From assembly GCA_963847615.1 (NCBI GenBank), contig CAWKAN010000021.1, forward strand, positions 1 to 64,000: a DNA stretch of 64,000 nucleotides, read 5' to 3'. The notes under the pieces were generated by a model. It did no database searches. It saw only the letters and a list, made by a program, of their open reading frames with translations, and was not told where the DNA came from. Of this stretch, positions 55,542 to 64,000 are shown one piece after another. The stretch's first letter is position 1. Each line of letters opens with the position of its first letter. The translations under genes and the position numbers were made by a program. This stretch comes from Palsa-883 sp963847615 (GTDB lineage: Bacteria; Pseudomonadota; Alphaproteobacteria; Acetobacterales; Acetobacteraceae).

Positions 55542-57025
55542 ATGGCAACGACGAAACCGAACATCCTGATCCTCTGGGGCGACGACATCGGGATGTGGAA
55601 CATCAGCCACTTCAGCCTCGGCATGATGGGCTACCGCACGCCCAACATCGACCGCATCGCGAACGAAGGGGTCACCTTCACCGACTACTACTCCCAGCAG
55701 AGCTGCACCGCCGGCCGCGCGTGCTTCATCACCGGCCAGAACCCGATCCGCACGGGTCTGACCAAGGTCGGCATGCCCGGCGCCACCGTCGGCCTGCAGA
55801 AGGAAGACCCGACCATCGCCGAGCTGCTCAAGCCGCTGGGCTACGCCACCGGCCAGTTCGGCAAGAACCATCTGGGCGACCGCGACGAATTCCTGCCGAC
55901 CGTGCATGGGTTCGACGAATTCTTCGGCAATCTTTATCACCTGAACGCCGAGGAAGAGCCCGAACTGCCCGACTATCCCAAGGACCCGGCGTTCAAGAAG
56001 CAGTTCGGCCCCCGCGGCGTGCTGCATTGCAAGTCCGACGGCAAGGGCGGTCAGACGGTCGTGGACACCGGCCCGCTCACCAAGAAGCGCATGGAAACCA
56101 TCGACGAGGAGATCACCGATCGCGCCATGGCGTGGATGGAAACGCAGGCCAAGGCGGAGAAGCCGTTCTTCCTCTGGTACAACTCCACGGCCATGCACTT
56201 CCGGACGCACGTCGCCGAAAAAAATATCGGCAAGAGCGGGCAGGACCCCTACAGCGACCGGATGGTCGTCCACGACGAGCAGATCGGCCAGATGCTCGCC
56301 AAGCTCGATGAACTGGGCATCGCCGACAACACCATCGTCATGTACTCCACCGACAACGGGCCGGAGAACGACACCTGGCCGGACGGCGCCACCACCCCGT
56401 TCCGCGGCCAGAAGAACTCCAACTGGGAAGGCGGCTGGCGCGTGCCGTGCTTCATGCGCTGGCCGGGCAAGATCAAGGCCGGCTCGGTGCTGAACGGCAT
56501 CGTGTCGCACATCGACATGTTCCCGACGTTGCTGGCCGCCGCCGGCAACCCCGACGTCAAGCAGCAGCTCGTCAACGGCTGCACGGTCGACGGCAAGCCC
56601 TTCCACGTCCATCTCGACGGCTACAACCAGATCCCATACCTGACCGGCGAGGTGGCCGAGAGCCCGAGACAGGCCCTGGTCTACTTCAGCGACGACGGGG
56701 AACTCATCGCGGTGCGAATCGGCGACTACAAGTTCCACCTGGCGGTGCAACGCGCCAATCAGATGCGACAGTGGGCCGAGCCGTTCGTGAAGCTTCGGTT
56801 GCCGTATATCATGAACCTCCGCCGCGACCCGTTCGAACGGGCGGACTTCAACTCGAACACCTATCTGGACTGGATGGTCGACCACGTGCCCCAGATTGTA
56901 CATGATGCAAGCGGTGATCGCGGCGCAGATCGCGGACTTCGCCAAGTTCCCGCCGCGGCAGAAACCTGCCGTCGTTCAATCTGGATGCAGTGCTGGCGCA
57001 CGTGTCGATAAGCCAGAGCAGCTAG
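55542..57025 (+). pseudogene. type I arylsulfatase, frameshifted near 3' end
   Basis: Sulfatase-family hydrolase of about 490 codons. Metal ligands Asp14-Asp15 (WGDDIGMWN). Cys55 in SCTAGRACFITG is the residue matured to formylglycine; further motifs are GQFGKNHLGDRDEFLP and YSTDNGPENDTWPDG. In the first frame it ends early with unrelated residues. Two small frame changes (near 56,898 and 56,970) recover the expected end AVIAAQIADFAKFPPRQKP then SFNLDAVLAHV, stopping at 57,023-57,025. No signal peptide, so cytoplasmic. It pairs functionally with the upstream maturase. Confidence 0.9.
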
Positions 57026-57232
57026 GCCGCGGCACCTTCGACGCTTGAGGCAGGAGCGGGCACCCGACGCGGGTTCACCGGCCCCTGGTCTAACCGGCCC
57101 ACGCATGGAATCCTGCCGTGCATGGGCCGCTTGCTTGCGGCGGGAGTTTTTTCGGCAAGAATGGGAACCGGTCTTGCGATCAGGAAGCGCACGCACGGTT
57201 TGAGATAGCGCCTCTTTGTCCGTACCGAGCTG

Positions 57233-58534
57233 ATGCAACTTTGCAGGGAAAGGCTCCAGCCGGTCATGCACGACGACGACGTTCCCGCGGCGACCGCCGC
57301 CGCCATCGCCCGGCAGGTGAGCGCCTTTTACGAATGTCATCCCTACCCGCCGCCGGTGGACGACCTGCAAGCCTACCGTAAACTCTGGGACGACCAGCGC
57401 CGACGCGCCGACTCCCATCTCTTTTGGCCGGCCGAGCCCTACCGCGACGACCGCAGCATACTGGTCGCCGGCTGCGGCACCACCCAGGCCGCCCACTATG
57501 CGCTGCGCTGGCCCCGCGCCCAGGTCATCGGCATCGACGTCAGCGCCAAGAGCATCGCGTTCACGCAAGGACTGAAGCGCAAACACGCGCTCGCCAACCT
57601 CGAGGTGCGCCAGCTCACGGTGGAGCGTGCCTCCGAACTCGGCCAACGCTTCGGGCACGTGGTCTGCACCGGCGTGCTGCACCACCTGCCCGACCCCGAT
57701 GCCGGGCTGCGCGCCCTGCATGGCGTGCTCGCGCCGACCGGCGCTCTCAATGTGATGGTGTACGCGCCCTATGGCCGCGCGGGGATCTATATGCTGCAGG
57801 ACTACTGTCGGCGCCTCGGCATCGGCGGGACGGAGCCCGAGATCCGCGATCTCGCCGCGAGCCTCAAGGCACTCCCGCCGGACCATCCCCTTGCGCCCCT
57901 CCTGCGCAACTCACCCGACTTCGCGGACAAGGCCGGGCTGGCCGATGCGCTGCTGCATCCCCAGGACCGATCGTACACGGTCCCGCAACTGCTGGACTTC
58001 CTCGGCCGTGCCGGCCTGGCGTTCGGGCGCTGGGTGCGTCAGGCGCCCTACCTGCCCTGGTGTGGTGCGCTGGCGTCCACGCCCCATCAATCCAGGCTGG
58101 CCGGGCTGGCGGCCGAAGCGCAGTACGCCGCCATCGAATTGTTCCGCGGGACCATGGTCCGCCACAGCGTCGTGGCTTACCGGAAGGACCGGCCGGTGCA
58201 GGGCGCACCCGTCGATTTCAACGGCGAGGCTTGGCTCGGCTACACGCCCATTCGGCTGCCCGATACTCTCGTCGTGCGGGAGCGGCTGCCGCCGGGCGCG
58301 GCCGCGGTGCTGATCAATCGCAATCACACCTACACCGATCTCTATCTTCCCATCGACGCGCGGCAGGAGCGGCTTCTGGCCGCTATCGACGGGGAACGCA
58401 CCATCGCGCAGATCTGCGGTGAGCGGGGCGATCGGAACCTCGCGCGAACCTTCTTCCAGCAGCTGTGGCGATGGGACCAGGTCGTGTTCGATACCTCGCG
58501 CGTGTCGAGACAGTGCCCTACCCAGACGGGTTGA
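57233..58534 (+). CDS. class I SAM-dependent methyltransferase with C-terminal winged-helix-like domain
   Basis: 433 aa. Methyltransferase motif I is ILVAGCGTTQAAHYAL, motif II VIGIDVSAKSIAFTQ and the later VVCTGVLHHLPDPDAGLRAL. The last ~60 residues (LYLPIDARQERLLAAIDGERTIAQICGER, ARTFFQQLWRWDQVVFDTS) look like a PqqD-like/winged-helix module. The start is uncertain: ATG at 57,233 or 57,266. The substrate is unknown. It stands downstream of the sulfatase on the same strand but 200 bases away. Confidence 0.82.
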   Translation: MQLCRERLQPVMHDDDVPAATAAAIARQVSAFYECHPYPPPVDDLQAYRKLWDDQRRRADSHLFWPAEPYRDDRSILVAGCGTTQAAHYALRWPRAQVIGIDVSAKSIAFTQGLKRKHALANLEVRQLTVERASELGQRFGHVVCTGVLHHLPDPDAGLRALHGVLAPTGALNVMVYAPYGRAGIYMLQDYCRRLGIGGTEPEIRDLAASLKALPPDHPLAPLLRNSPDFADKAGLADALLHPQDRSYTVPQLLDFLGRAGLAFGRWVRQAPYLPWCGALASTPHQSRLAGLAAEAQYAAIELFRGTMVRHSVVAYRKDRPVQGAPVDFNGEAWLGYTPIRLPDTLVVRERLPPGAAAVLINRNHTYTDLYLPIDARQERLLAAIDGERTIAQICGERGDRNLARTFFQQLWRWDQVVFDTSRVSRQCPTQTG

Positions 58535-58658
58535 GGCAACGAGCACGAAGCTGATGAGGCCGGGCTCGCCGCACGATCTGTGCAAAACTGCACGCTGAGT
58601 GTAACAACTCGCAATCAAGCCCGATTGCCATTGGAGATTAGCTGGGACTAAAATGCTG

Positions 58659-58842
58659 GCTCATATGGCGTTGACTGTTGGCCGGCCCCGTAGGGCGGAA
58701 AAGCGCAGCGCCTTCCGCCATCGGACGGTGGCGGGATATGTTGTTGGGGACGTCGGCAGATGCGAGCGGCTCGCCCGGCGGTGGCGGAAGGCGCTGCGCT
58801 TTTCCGCCCTACGGGCCGGCCAACAGTCAACGCCATAAGAGC
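58659..58842. repeat. MITE-like palindromic repeat, copy 3 (inverted)
   Basis: 184 bp with the same ends (GCTCATATGGCGTTGACTGT ... ACAGTCAACGCCATAAGAGC) as copy 2 but with the centre in the opposite orientation. AAAATG occurs just outside both ends. Confidence 0.9.
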
Positions 58843-58885
58843 GAAAATGGTTGTCCGCCGCACGGGATCTGAGACTCAAGGTAAG

Positions 58886-59383
58886 ATGGCCGAGACAGAC
58901 GCGAGATCCTGCAATTCAATCCGGTGCGGATGTCCGATTTCCGTGCAGGTTCAGTATGCACCGGCCGCTCGAGCGTCCAGGCGGTCGGTCGGCCGGTCCA
59001 ACGGAGATGCCGTCATTTGGAACACTTGCTTGTCCAGGCCGTCGGTTGGTTGTCGACGCCTCACTGAGGCGATCTCTGCCCTGATCATAGCGATCGGTGT
59101 GGTTCATGCGGCCGTTCTGATCCCGACCCTGGCGTTTCCCGCAGCCAGGCGCGATGTCGTGCGCAGGCTCGACCTGCGCGAGAACATCCGGCTGAAGTTG
59201 GGTCGGTGGCTTGCGCTGGCGCTGGAGTTTCAGCTGGCGGCGGACATCTTGAAGACCGCCGTGGCTCCGACATGGGATGACATAGGGAAGGTCGCGGCGA
59301 TCATCGCACTGCGGACATTGCTGAACTTCTTCCTTGAGCGGGAAATCGGCAATGCCGAGCGGCAACGAACCGCCGGCGCCTAG
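58886..59383 (+). CDS. DUF1622 membrane protein
   Basis: 165 aa in the chosen frame. The C-terminal part is a clear DUF1622 domain: RLTEAISALIIAIGVVHAAVLI (helix), NIRLKLGRWLALALEFQLAADILKTAVAPTWDDIGKVAAIIALRTLLNFFLERE. The first ~60 residues are Cys/Arg-rich and do not look like the family, so the true start may be further downstream. Function unknown. It begins just after repeat copy 3. Confidence 0.8.
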   Translation: MAETDARSCNSIRCGCPISVQVQYAPAARASRRSVGRSNGDAVIWNTCLSRPSVGCRRLTEAISALIIAIGVVHAAVLIPTLAFPAARRDVVRRLDLRENIRLKLGRWLALALEFQLAADILKTAVAPTWDDIGKVAAIIALRTLLNFFLEREIGNAERQRTAGA

Positions 59384-59486
59384 CCCGAGCGTGGGCGCAA
59401 CGCGCATGCCCGGCCCGCCCCGCGCGGAACCGCAGCTGCGACGTTCCCGCACCCGGCGCCCGCCTTGGTGGTCTGACGGTGCCGCG

Positions 59487-60629
59487 TCACCCCACGGCGC
59501 GGACCGCAACCGAGGTGGCGGACAGGGCATCCTGTTCGGCGATGAAATCCATGTTCAGCTCCAGTCCGAGGCCGGGTCGATCCGGCACCTCCAGCTGGCC
59601 GTTCGACGGCACCGGCGGGTTGCGGAAGGTCAGCGCCGTGATCTCCTCGAAGATCAGCAGGCGTTCCAGGAACAACGCATTCGGCACCGCGCTGACCAGG
59701 TGGAGGTGGATCGCCTCCATCGCGTGCGGCGCAAACTTCAGGTTCCACGCCTGCGCGAGCGCGGCAATCTTCAGCATCTCGGTGTAGCCGCCGGCCCGGG
59801 TGGCGTCGGCCTGCACCAGGTCCACCGCCTCGCCCAGGATCAGGTCGCGCACGCCGAACCTGGTGTATTCGTGCTCGCCGGTCGCCAGCGGGATGTCCGT
59901 CCCCCGCCTGACCCGCGCCAGGCCGGGGATGTCGTCGGCGAACACCGGTTCCTCCAGGAACAGGATGTCGCAGTCGCGCACCCGATTGGCGAACTGCGTG
60001 GCGGTGGCGGCGTCCCAGCAGTTGTTCGCGTCGAGCAATAGCCCGATCCCGGGGCCGACCGCGTCGCGCACCTTGCGGACCCGCTCGACGTCGCGCCGGA
60101 CGTTCCGCCCGCCCTCGACGCCGACCTTGAACTTGATGGTGTCGTAGCCCTGGCCGACCATCATCCGCATCTCCTCGACCAGCGCGTCGTCCGCGTAGGA
60201 CGTCCAGCCGCCGCTCGCGTACACCGGCACCCGGGTCCGGCCGCCGCCCAGCAGCTTGTACAGCGGCAGCTCAAGGATCTTGCCCTTGAGGTCCCAGAGC
60301 GCGATGTCCACCGCGCTCAGCGCGCAGAACGCCAGTCCCTTGCGACCGACCCCGCGCAGGTAGTGGAAGAATTCCTGCCACAGCACCTCGGTGTCGAACG
60401 GGTCCCGGCCGAGCAGCCGCGGCGTCATGGCGTGGTCGATCAGGCTCCGCGTCGCCTCCCCGCCGACCTCGTGGTAGGTGACGCCCACCCCCTCCAGGCC
60501 CTGGTCGGTGGTGACGCGGACGATCGTGTAGCCCACGGTTTCGACCTTGCGCGTGGCATCGGCGAAGCCCGCCCGCACCGGCGAGGCCACCAGGTGAACG
60601 TCCACCCGCTTGATGCTGTGCTGCTGCAT
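59487..60629 (-). CDS. enolase-superfamily (mandelate racemase/muconate lactonizing) enzyme
   Basis: 380 aa acid-sugar dehydratase or racemase candidate. Catalytic features: KxK motif IKFKVGVEGG, metal ligands in LLLDANNCW, LFLEEPV and LATGEHEYTRFG, and the base His in FAPHAMEAIHLHL. N-terminal capping domain HLVASPVRAGFADATRKVET. A strong AGGAGAGG ribosome site precedes the ATG. It stands alone, so the substrate cannot be inferred from context. Confidence 0.9.
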   Translation of the reverse strand: MQQHSIKRVDVHLVASPVRAGFADATRKVETVGYTIVRVTTDQGLEGVGVTYHEVGGEATRSLIDHAMTPRLLGRDPFDTEVLWQEFFHYLRGVGRKGLAFCALSAVDIALWDLKGKILELPLYKLLGGGRTRVPVYASGGWTSYADDALVEEMRMMVGQGYDTIKFKVGVEGGRNVRRDVERVRKVRDAVGPGIGLLLDANNCWDAATATQFANRVRDCDILFLEEPVFADDIPGLARVRRGTDIPLATGEHEYTRFGVRDLILGEAVDLVQADATRAGGYTEMLKIAALAQAWNLKFAPHAMEAIHLHLVSAVPNALFLERLLIFEEITALTFRNPPVPSNGQLEVPDRPGLGLELNMDFIAEQDALSATSVAVRAVG

Positions 60630-60924
60630 GCGCCTCTCCTTCCGTCCGGACATCGGCGGCGATCCGGGCCGCTGCGTTCGGGCGCCCAGAAGCCCGCTCC
60701 CTCTCACCCGCTCCCGGTCAGGGAGTCCAGAGGAAGCTGGCTCTGCAGGGGCCCCAAGGGTACCATTGGGGTGTACCATGGGGGCAGAATCCCCAGGCGG
60801 GGCGGTGCCGCGACCTTCCCGCGGCCGGCCGATTGCCGCAATCTCGGCGGCGGACGGCTTGCTTTGTGCGGTGCACTCGCCTAAATGGGGGGTTCACCCG
60901 AAGAGTTGCGTGGAGGCTGAGCGC

Positions 60925-61332
60925 ATGGCGCGCGTCACGGTAGAAGACTGCGTCCAGAAGGTTCCCAACCGCTTCCAGCTGGTCCTGCTGGCCGCGCAGC
61001 GGGCGCGCAACCTGTCGCGCGGCGAGGAGCTGACGGTCGATCGCGACAACGACAAGAACCCGGTCGTCGCCCTGCGCGAGATCGCCGACGAGACCATCGA
61101 GCTCGACAAGATCGAGCAGGACCTGGTGAAGTCGCTGTCGCGCGCGCCCGAGCCCGAGCCGGCGGACGAGGAAGTGCTCGATCTCATCCCGACCGATCAG
61201 AACATCTTCGGCCTGCAGGATGTGGCGGCCGAGGAAGAATCGGCGGCCCTGGCGTCCGAGAACGAGGAGATGTCGCCCGACGATATCGAGGCGGCCATCG
61301 AGGCGGAGCTTGGCGGCCGGGGACGCCGCTAG
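60925..61332 (+). CDS. rpoZ: RNA polymerase omega subunit
   Basis: 135 aa, start MARVTVEDCVQKVPNRFQLVLLAAQRARNLSRGEELTVDRDNDKNPVVALREIADETI, the canonical omega core. The acidic C-terminal extension (EELDLIPTDQ-like, ENEEMSPDDIEAAIEAELGG) is usual in alphaproteobacteria. GGAGG lies nine bases upstream of the ATG. It is followed after six bases by rsh, the classical rpoZ-spoT linkage. Confidence 0.96.
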   Translation: MARVTVEDCVQKVPNRFQLVLLAAQRARNLSRGEELTVDRDNDKNPVVALREIADETIELDKIEQDLVKSLSRAPEPEPADEEVLDLIPTDQNIFGLQDVAAEEESAALASENEEMSPDDIEAAIEAELGGRGRR

Positions 61333-61338
61333 GCGGAC

Positions 61339-63690
61339 ATGACCACGGGCGCCCACGGACACACGGTCCGGGCGCCCGCCCACGCGCCTGACGGCGTCGC
61401 GCAGGGTGGCGTCGCGCGAGGCGCCGCGCCGCACGCCGCCGCGGCCCAGGACGCCGTGCCGCCGGCCGTCGCCCAGCGCGCCGCTGCCGCCGATGCCGCG
61501 CCGCGCCGCCCCGCCGTCATCCGCCAGTTCGAGCTCACCGAGAAGGTCCACGCCTATGACCCCAAGGCGGCCACCGCGCTGATCGACGCCGCCTATGTGC
61601 TGGCGATGAAGGCGCACGGCGCGCAGAAGCGCGACAACGGCGATCCCTACATCACCCATCCGCTGGCGGTGGCCGACATCCTGGCCGGCTATCGGCTCGA
61701 CACCGCCTCGATCGTCACCGGCCTGCTGCACGACGTGATCGAGGACACCCCGGTCAAGCTGCCGGAGATCACCCAGCGGTTCGGCAAGGAGATCGCCGGG
61801 CTGGTCGACGGCGTCACCAAGCTGACCCGGCTGGAGCTGCAATCGGACCGCACCAAGCAGGCGGAGAATTTCCGCAAGCTGGTGCTGGCGATGAGCCGCG
61901 ACATCCGCGTGCTGCTGGTCAAGCTGGCCGACCGGCTGCACAACATGCGCACGCTGCATTTCGTCGCCGACAAGGAGCGGCGCAAGCGCATCGCCCGCGA
62001 AACGATGGAGATCTACGCCCCGCTGGCCGAGCGGATCGGCATGGACGCGATGAAGACCGAGCTGCAGACGCTGGCCTTCGCGCAGCTCGACCCCGAGGCG
62101 TACGACACGATCCACGCAAGGCTGAACTTCCTGCGCGGCCAGGGCGCCGACGTGATCGAGGAGGTGCGCGACGAGTTGAAGCGCGTCTGCGAGCAGTCCG
62201 GCGTGCACGTCATCGAGGTGACCGGGCGGGAGAAGTCGCCCTACTCGATCTGGGAGAAGATGCAGCGGCGCAACGTGGCCTTCGAGCAGTTGTCCGACAT
62301 CATGGCGTTCCGCGTCGTGGTGCCGACCAAGGAGGAGTGCTACGCCGCGCTGGGCGCGATCCATTCCGCCTACCAGGTGATCGCTGGCCGGTTCAAGGAC
62401 TACATATCGACACCGAAACTGAACGGCTACCAGTCGCTGCACACCGGCGTCACGCTGCGCGAGCCGCGCAACCAGAAGATCGAGGTGCAGATCCGTACCC
62501 AGGAGATGCACGACCTGGCGGAGAACGGCGTCGCCACGCACTGGCTGTACAAGGCGCCCGACGCCAAGGCCGACGGCAAGGAGGTGCACCAGTACCGCTG
62601 GGTGCAGGACCTGCTGGAAATCCTCGAAAACGCCGCGGCGCCGGACGACTTCCTCGAATACACCAAGCTGGAACTGTATGAAGACCGGGTCTTCTGCTTC
62701 ACCCCGAAGGGCGAGCTGATCCAGTTGCCGCGCCGCGCCACGCCGGTGGATTTCGCCTATGCGGTGCACAGCCAGGTCGGCGATGCCTGCGTCGGGGCCA
62801 AGATCAACGGCAAGCTGATGCCGTTGCGCTACCAGTTGCAGCACGGCGACCAGGTCGAGATCATGACCTCGCGCGGCGGCACGCCGTCGCCGCAATGGGA
62901 ACGTTTCGTCGTCACCGGCAAGGCGCGCGCGCGGATCCGCCGCTTCGTGCACCAGCAGCAGCGCGAGCAGCACCTGGACATCGGCCGGGCGGAGCTGACC
63001 AAGGCGTTCCGCCAGGCCGGTGTCAACGGCTCGGCCAAGACGCTGGAACCGGCGCTGAAGGCGCTGAAGTTCGCCAGCGTGGAAGACCTGACCATCGCCG
63101 TCGGCAACGGCAACCTGAGCGCCCGCGACGTGGTGCACGCCGCCTATCCGGAACTGCGCCAGACGCCGCGCGCGCCGCGCCTGGTGCCCGCGCTGCCGCC
63201 GCGCCCGGGCCGCCCGCCCGGCAAGGCCGATCATGGGATGGAGGTCTCCGGTCTGGTGCCCGGCATGGCCTATCACTTCGCCGGCTGCTGCCACGCGGTG
63301 CCGGGCGATCCGATCGTCGGCATCATCGCCACCGGCAAGGGGGTGACGATCCACGCGCGCGACTGCCCGACGCTGGAGGCCTTCGCCGCGACGCCGGAGC
63401 GCTTCATCGACGTGGACTGGAACCTCGCCGCGCTGAACCAGGCCGGCGCCGGGCACACCGCGCGGGTCAGCGTGATCGCCGCCAACGAGCCGAGCGCGGT
63501 GGCCGACGTGGCCAACGCGGTCAGCAAGCACGAGGGGTCCGTGGCGGCGCTGCGGACGGCAAACCGCCAGCAGGATTTCATGGAGATCCTGCTGGACGTC
63601 AACGTGCGCGACGTGGCGCACCTGGTCAAGGTCATCGCCGGGCTGCGCGCGCTGTCCACGGTCAAGGGCGTCGAGCGGGCAAAGGGCTAG
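61339..63690 (+). CDS. rsh: bifunctional (p)ppGpp synthetase/hydrolase
   Basis: RelA/SpoT homologue of 783 aa controlling the stringent response. HD hydrolase: HPLAVADIL, LLHDVIEDT, LADRLHNMRTL. Synthetase: FRVVVPTKEECYAALG, FKDYISTPKLNGYQSLHTGV, EVQIRTQEMHDLAENGVATHW. TGS domain: VFCFTPKGELIQLPRRATPVDFAYAVH. C-terminal zinc/CC region AGCCHAVPGDPIVG and an ACT domain. The first ~60 residues are a disordered Ala/Gly/Pro-rich extension with short repeats (GVAQGGVARG), longer than usual. Also called relA or spoT. Confidence 0.96.
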   Translation: MTTGAHGHTVRAPAHAPDGVAQGGVARGAAPHAAAAQDAVPPAVAQRAAAADAAPRRPAVIRQFELTEKVHAYDPKAATALIDAAYVLAMKAHGAQKRDNGDPYITHPLAVADILAGYRLDTASIVTGLLHDVIEDTPVKLPEITQRFGKEIAGLVDGVTKLTRLELQSDRTKQAENFRKLVLAMSRDIRVLLVKLADRLHNMRTLHFVADKERRKRIARETMEIYAPLAERIGMDAMKTELQTLAFAQLDPEAYDTIHARLNFLRGQGADVIEEVRDELKRVCEQSGVHVIEVTGREKSPYSIWEKMQRRNVAFEQLSDIMAFRVVVPTKEECYAALGAIHSAYQVIAGRFKDYISTPKLNGYQSLHTGVTLREPRNQKIEVQIRTQEMHDLAENGVATHWLYKAPDAKADGKEVHQYRWVQDLLEILENAAAPDDFLEYTKLELYEDRVFCFTPKGELIQLPRRATPVDFAYAVHSQVGDACVGAKINGKLMPLRYQLQHGDQVEIMTSRGGTPSPQWERFVVTGKARARIRRFVHQQQREQHLDIGRAELTKAFRQAGVNGSAKTLEPALKALKFASVEDLTIAVGNGNLSARDVVHAAYPELRQTPRAPRLVPALPPRPGRPPGKADHGMEVSGLVPGMAYHFAGCCHAVPGDPIVGIIATGKGVTIHARDCPTLEAFAATPERFIDVDWNLAALNQAGAGHTARVSVIAANEPSAVADVANAVSKHEGSVAALRTANRQQDFMEILLDVNVRDVAHLVKVIAGLRALSTVKGVERAKG

Positions 63691-63703
63691 CACGGTGATC
63701 GGT

Positions 63704-63798
63704 TGTCCTCGTAGGGCGGAAAAGCGCAGCGCATTCCGCCTGCTTGACGCACGGCTCCGCCATGATGGCGGATTGCGCTGCGCTTATCCGCCCTACCG
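63704..63798. repeat. palindromic repeat between rsh and acpS
   Basis: GTAGGGCGGAAAAGCGCAGC GCATTCCGCC at the left and its near-complement GGCGGATTGCGCTGCGCTTA TCCGCCCTAC at the right; same arms as the MITE-like elements but without their outer ends. It ends three bases before the acpS ATG. Confidence 0.88.
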
Positions 63799-63801
63799 AC
63801 G

Positions 63802-64000
63802 ATGATCTTAGGGCTCGGCTCCGACATCTGCGACATCCGCCGGCTCGAGGCGGTGATCGCGCGGCACGGCGAGCGGTTCCTGGCGCGGGTGTTCACGCCG
63901 CTGGAGCGGGCCAAGGCGGGGCGGCGGACCGAGAAGATCCAGGCGGCCACCTACGCCAAGCGCTTCGCGGCGAAGGAGGCGGCGGCGAAGGCGCTGGGCA
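63802..64000 (+). CDS. acpS: holo-ACP synthase, 5' part
   Basis: Transfers 4'-phosphopantetheine to acyl carrier protein. The visible 66 codons read MILGLGSDICDIRRLEAVIARHG, RVFTPLERAKAG, TYAKRFAAKEAAAKALG, matching AcpS with the magnesium-binding Asp in GSDICDI and the catalytic FAAKEAAAKALG. The gene runs off the window end. No Shine-Dalgarno sequence lies in the last 20 bases before ATG, because the palindrome occupies that space. Confidence 0.93.
   Translation, partial: MILGLGSDICDIRRLEAVIARHGERFLARVFTPLERAKAGRRTEKIQAATYAKRFAAKEAAAKALG

Overview
The window is very GC-rich DNA with a densely packed, mostly housekeeping gene set. It looks like an alphaproteobacterium, most plausibly of the Acetobacteraceae/Rhodospirillales. 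This is inferred from the order rpoZ - rsh - acpS, a soxBDAG sarcosine oxidase operon, dapA next to smpB, several CaiB/acyl-CoA dehydrogenase/MaoC type catabolic genes, and abundant palindromic intergenic repeats. No 16S rRNA or other decisive marker is present, so the taxon is an inference.

Layout. 0.2-4 kb: frameshifted glycerol kinase, then an SDR oxidoreductase and an amidase. 4.4-6.5 kb: a two-domain glycosyltransferase. 6.7-11.6 kb: sarcosine oxidase genes soxB-D-A-G (minus strand), several frameshifted. 11.6-18.3 kb: DmsC-like membrane anchor, D-2-hydroxyacid dehydrogenase, CoA-transferase, acyl-CoA dehydrogenase plus MaoC hydratase, enoyl-CoA hydratase; then tRNA-Cys and parE. 21.5-28.8 kb: metallophosphatase, type-5 uracil-DNA glycosylase, NYN-domain protein, folK, and a pgpA - hydrolase - lytic transglycosylase operon. 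29-35.5 kb: dapA, smpB, DUF192 protein, isocitrate-lyase-family enzyme, antiporter, coxG-moxR. 35.9-39.8 kb: a 3.9-kb transposon. 40.6-48.6 kb: Uma2 protein, a large STAND NTPase, a two-component system with cytochrome b and PepSY protein, and a toxin-antitoxin pair. 48.7-60.6 kb: kdsA, lipoprotein hydrolase, two small membrane proteins, sulfatase with its maturase, methyltransferase, DUF1622 protein, enolase-superfamily enzyme. 60.9-64 kb: rpoZ, rsh and the start of acpS.

The most interesting accessory region is 35,896-39,775. It is bounded by 25-bp inverted repeats and an exact 8-bp target duplication, and it encodes an IS1595/ISXO2-type transposase. It also carries five non-transposase genes: a probable winged-helix protein, a 74-aa protein translationally coupled to a two-helix membrane protein, an HTH regulator and a P63C-domain protein. 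It has split an older array of ~115-150-bp repeats. A DUF4062-STAND-TPR protein of the kind linked to antiviral defence lies about 1.5 kb beyond it.

A second theme is repeats at every scale. There is a ~180-bp MITE-like element in three copies, two ~300-bp arrays of hairpins built around a large palindrome, a 57-bp inverted repeat, and many 12-, 14- and 15-bp tandem repeats. Some of these are read through in frame and give proteins repetitive tails or inserts. A third theme is frameshifts: glpK, soxB, soxD, soxA, the isocitrate-lyase-family gene, the sulfatase maturase and the sulfatase all look interrupted by small indels although their protein families are recognisable on both sides. Consensus sequencing error and real gene decay cannot be separated from the sequence alone.
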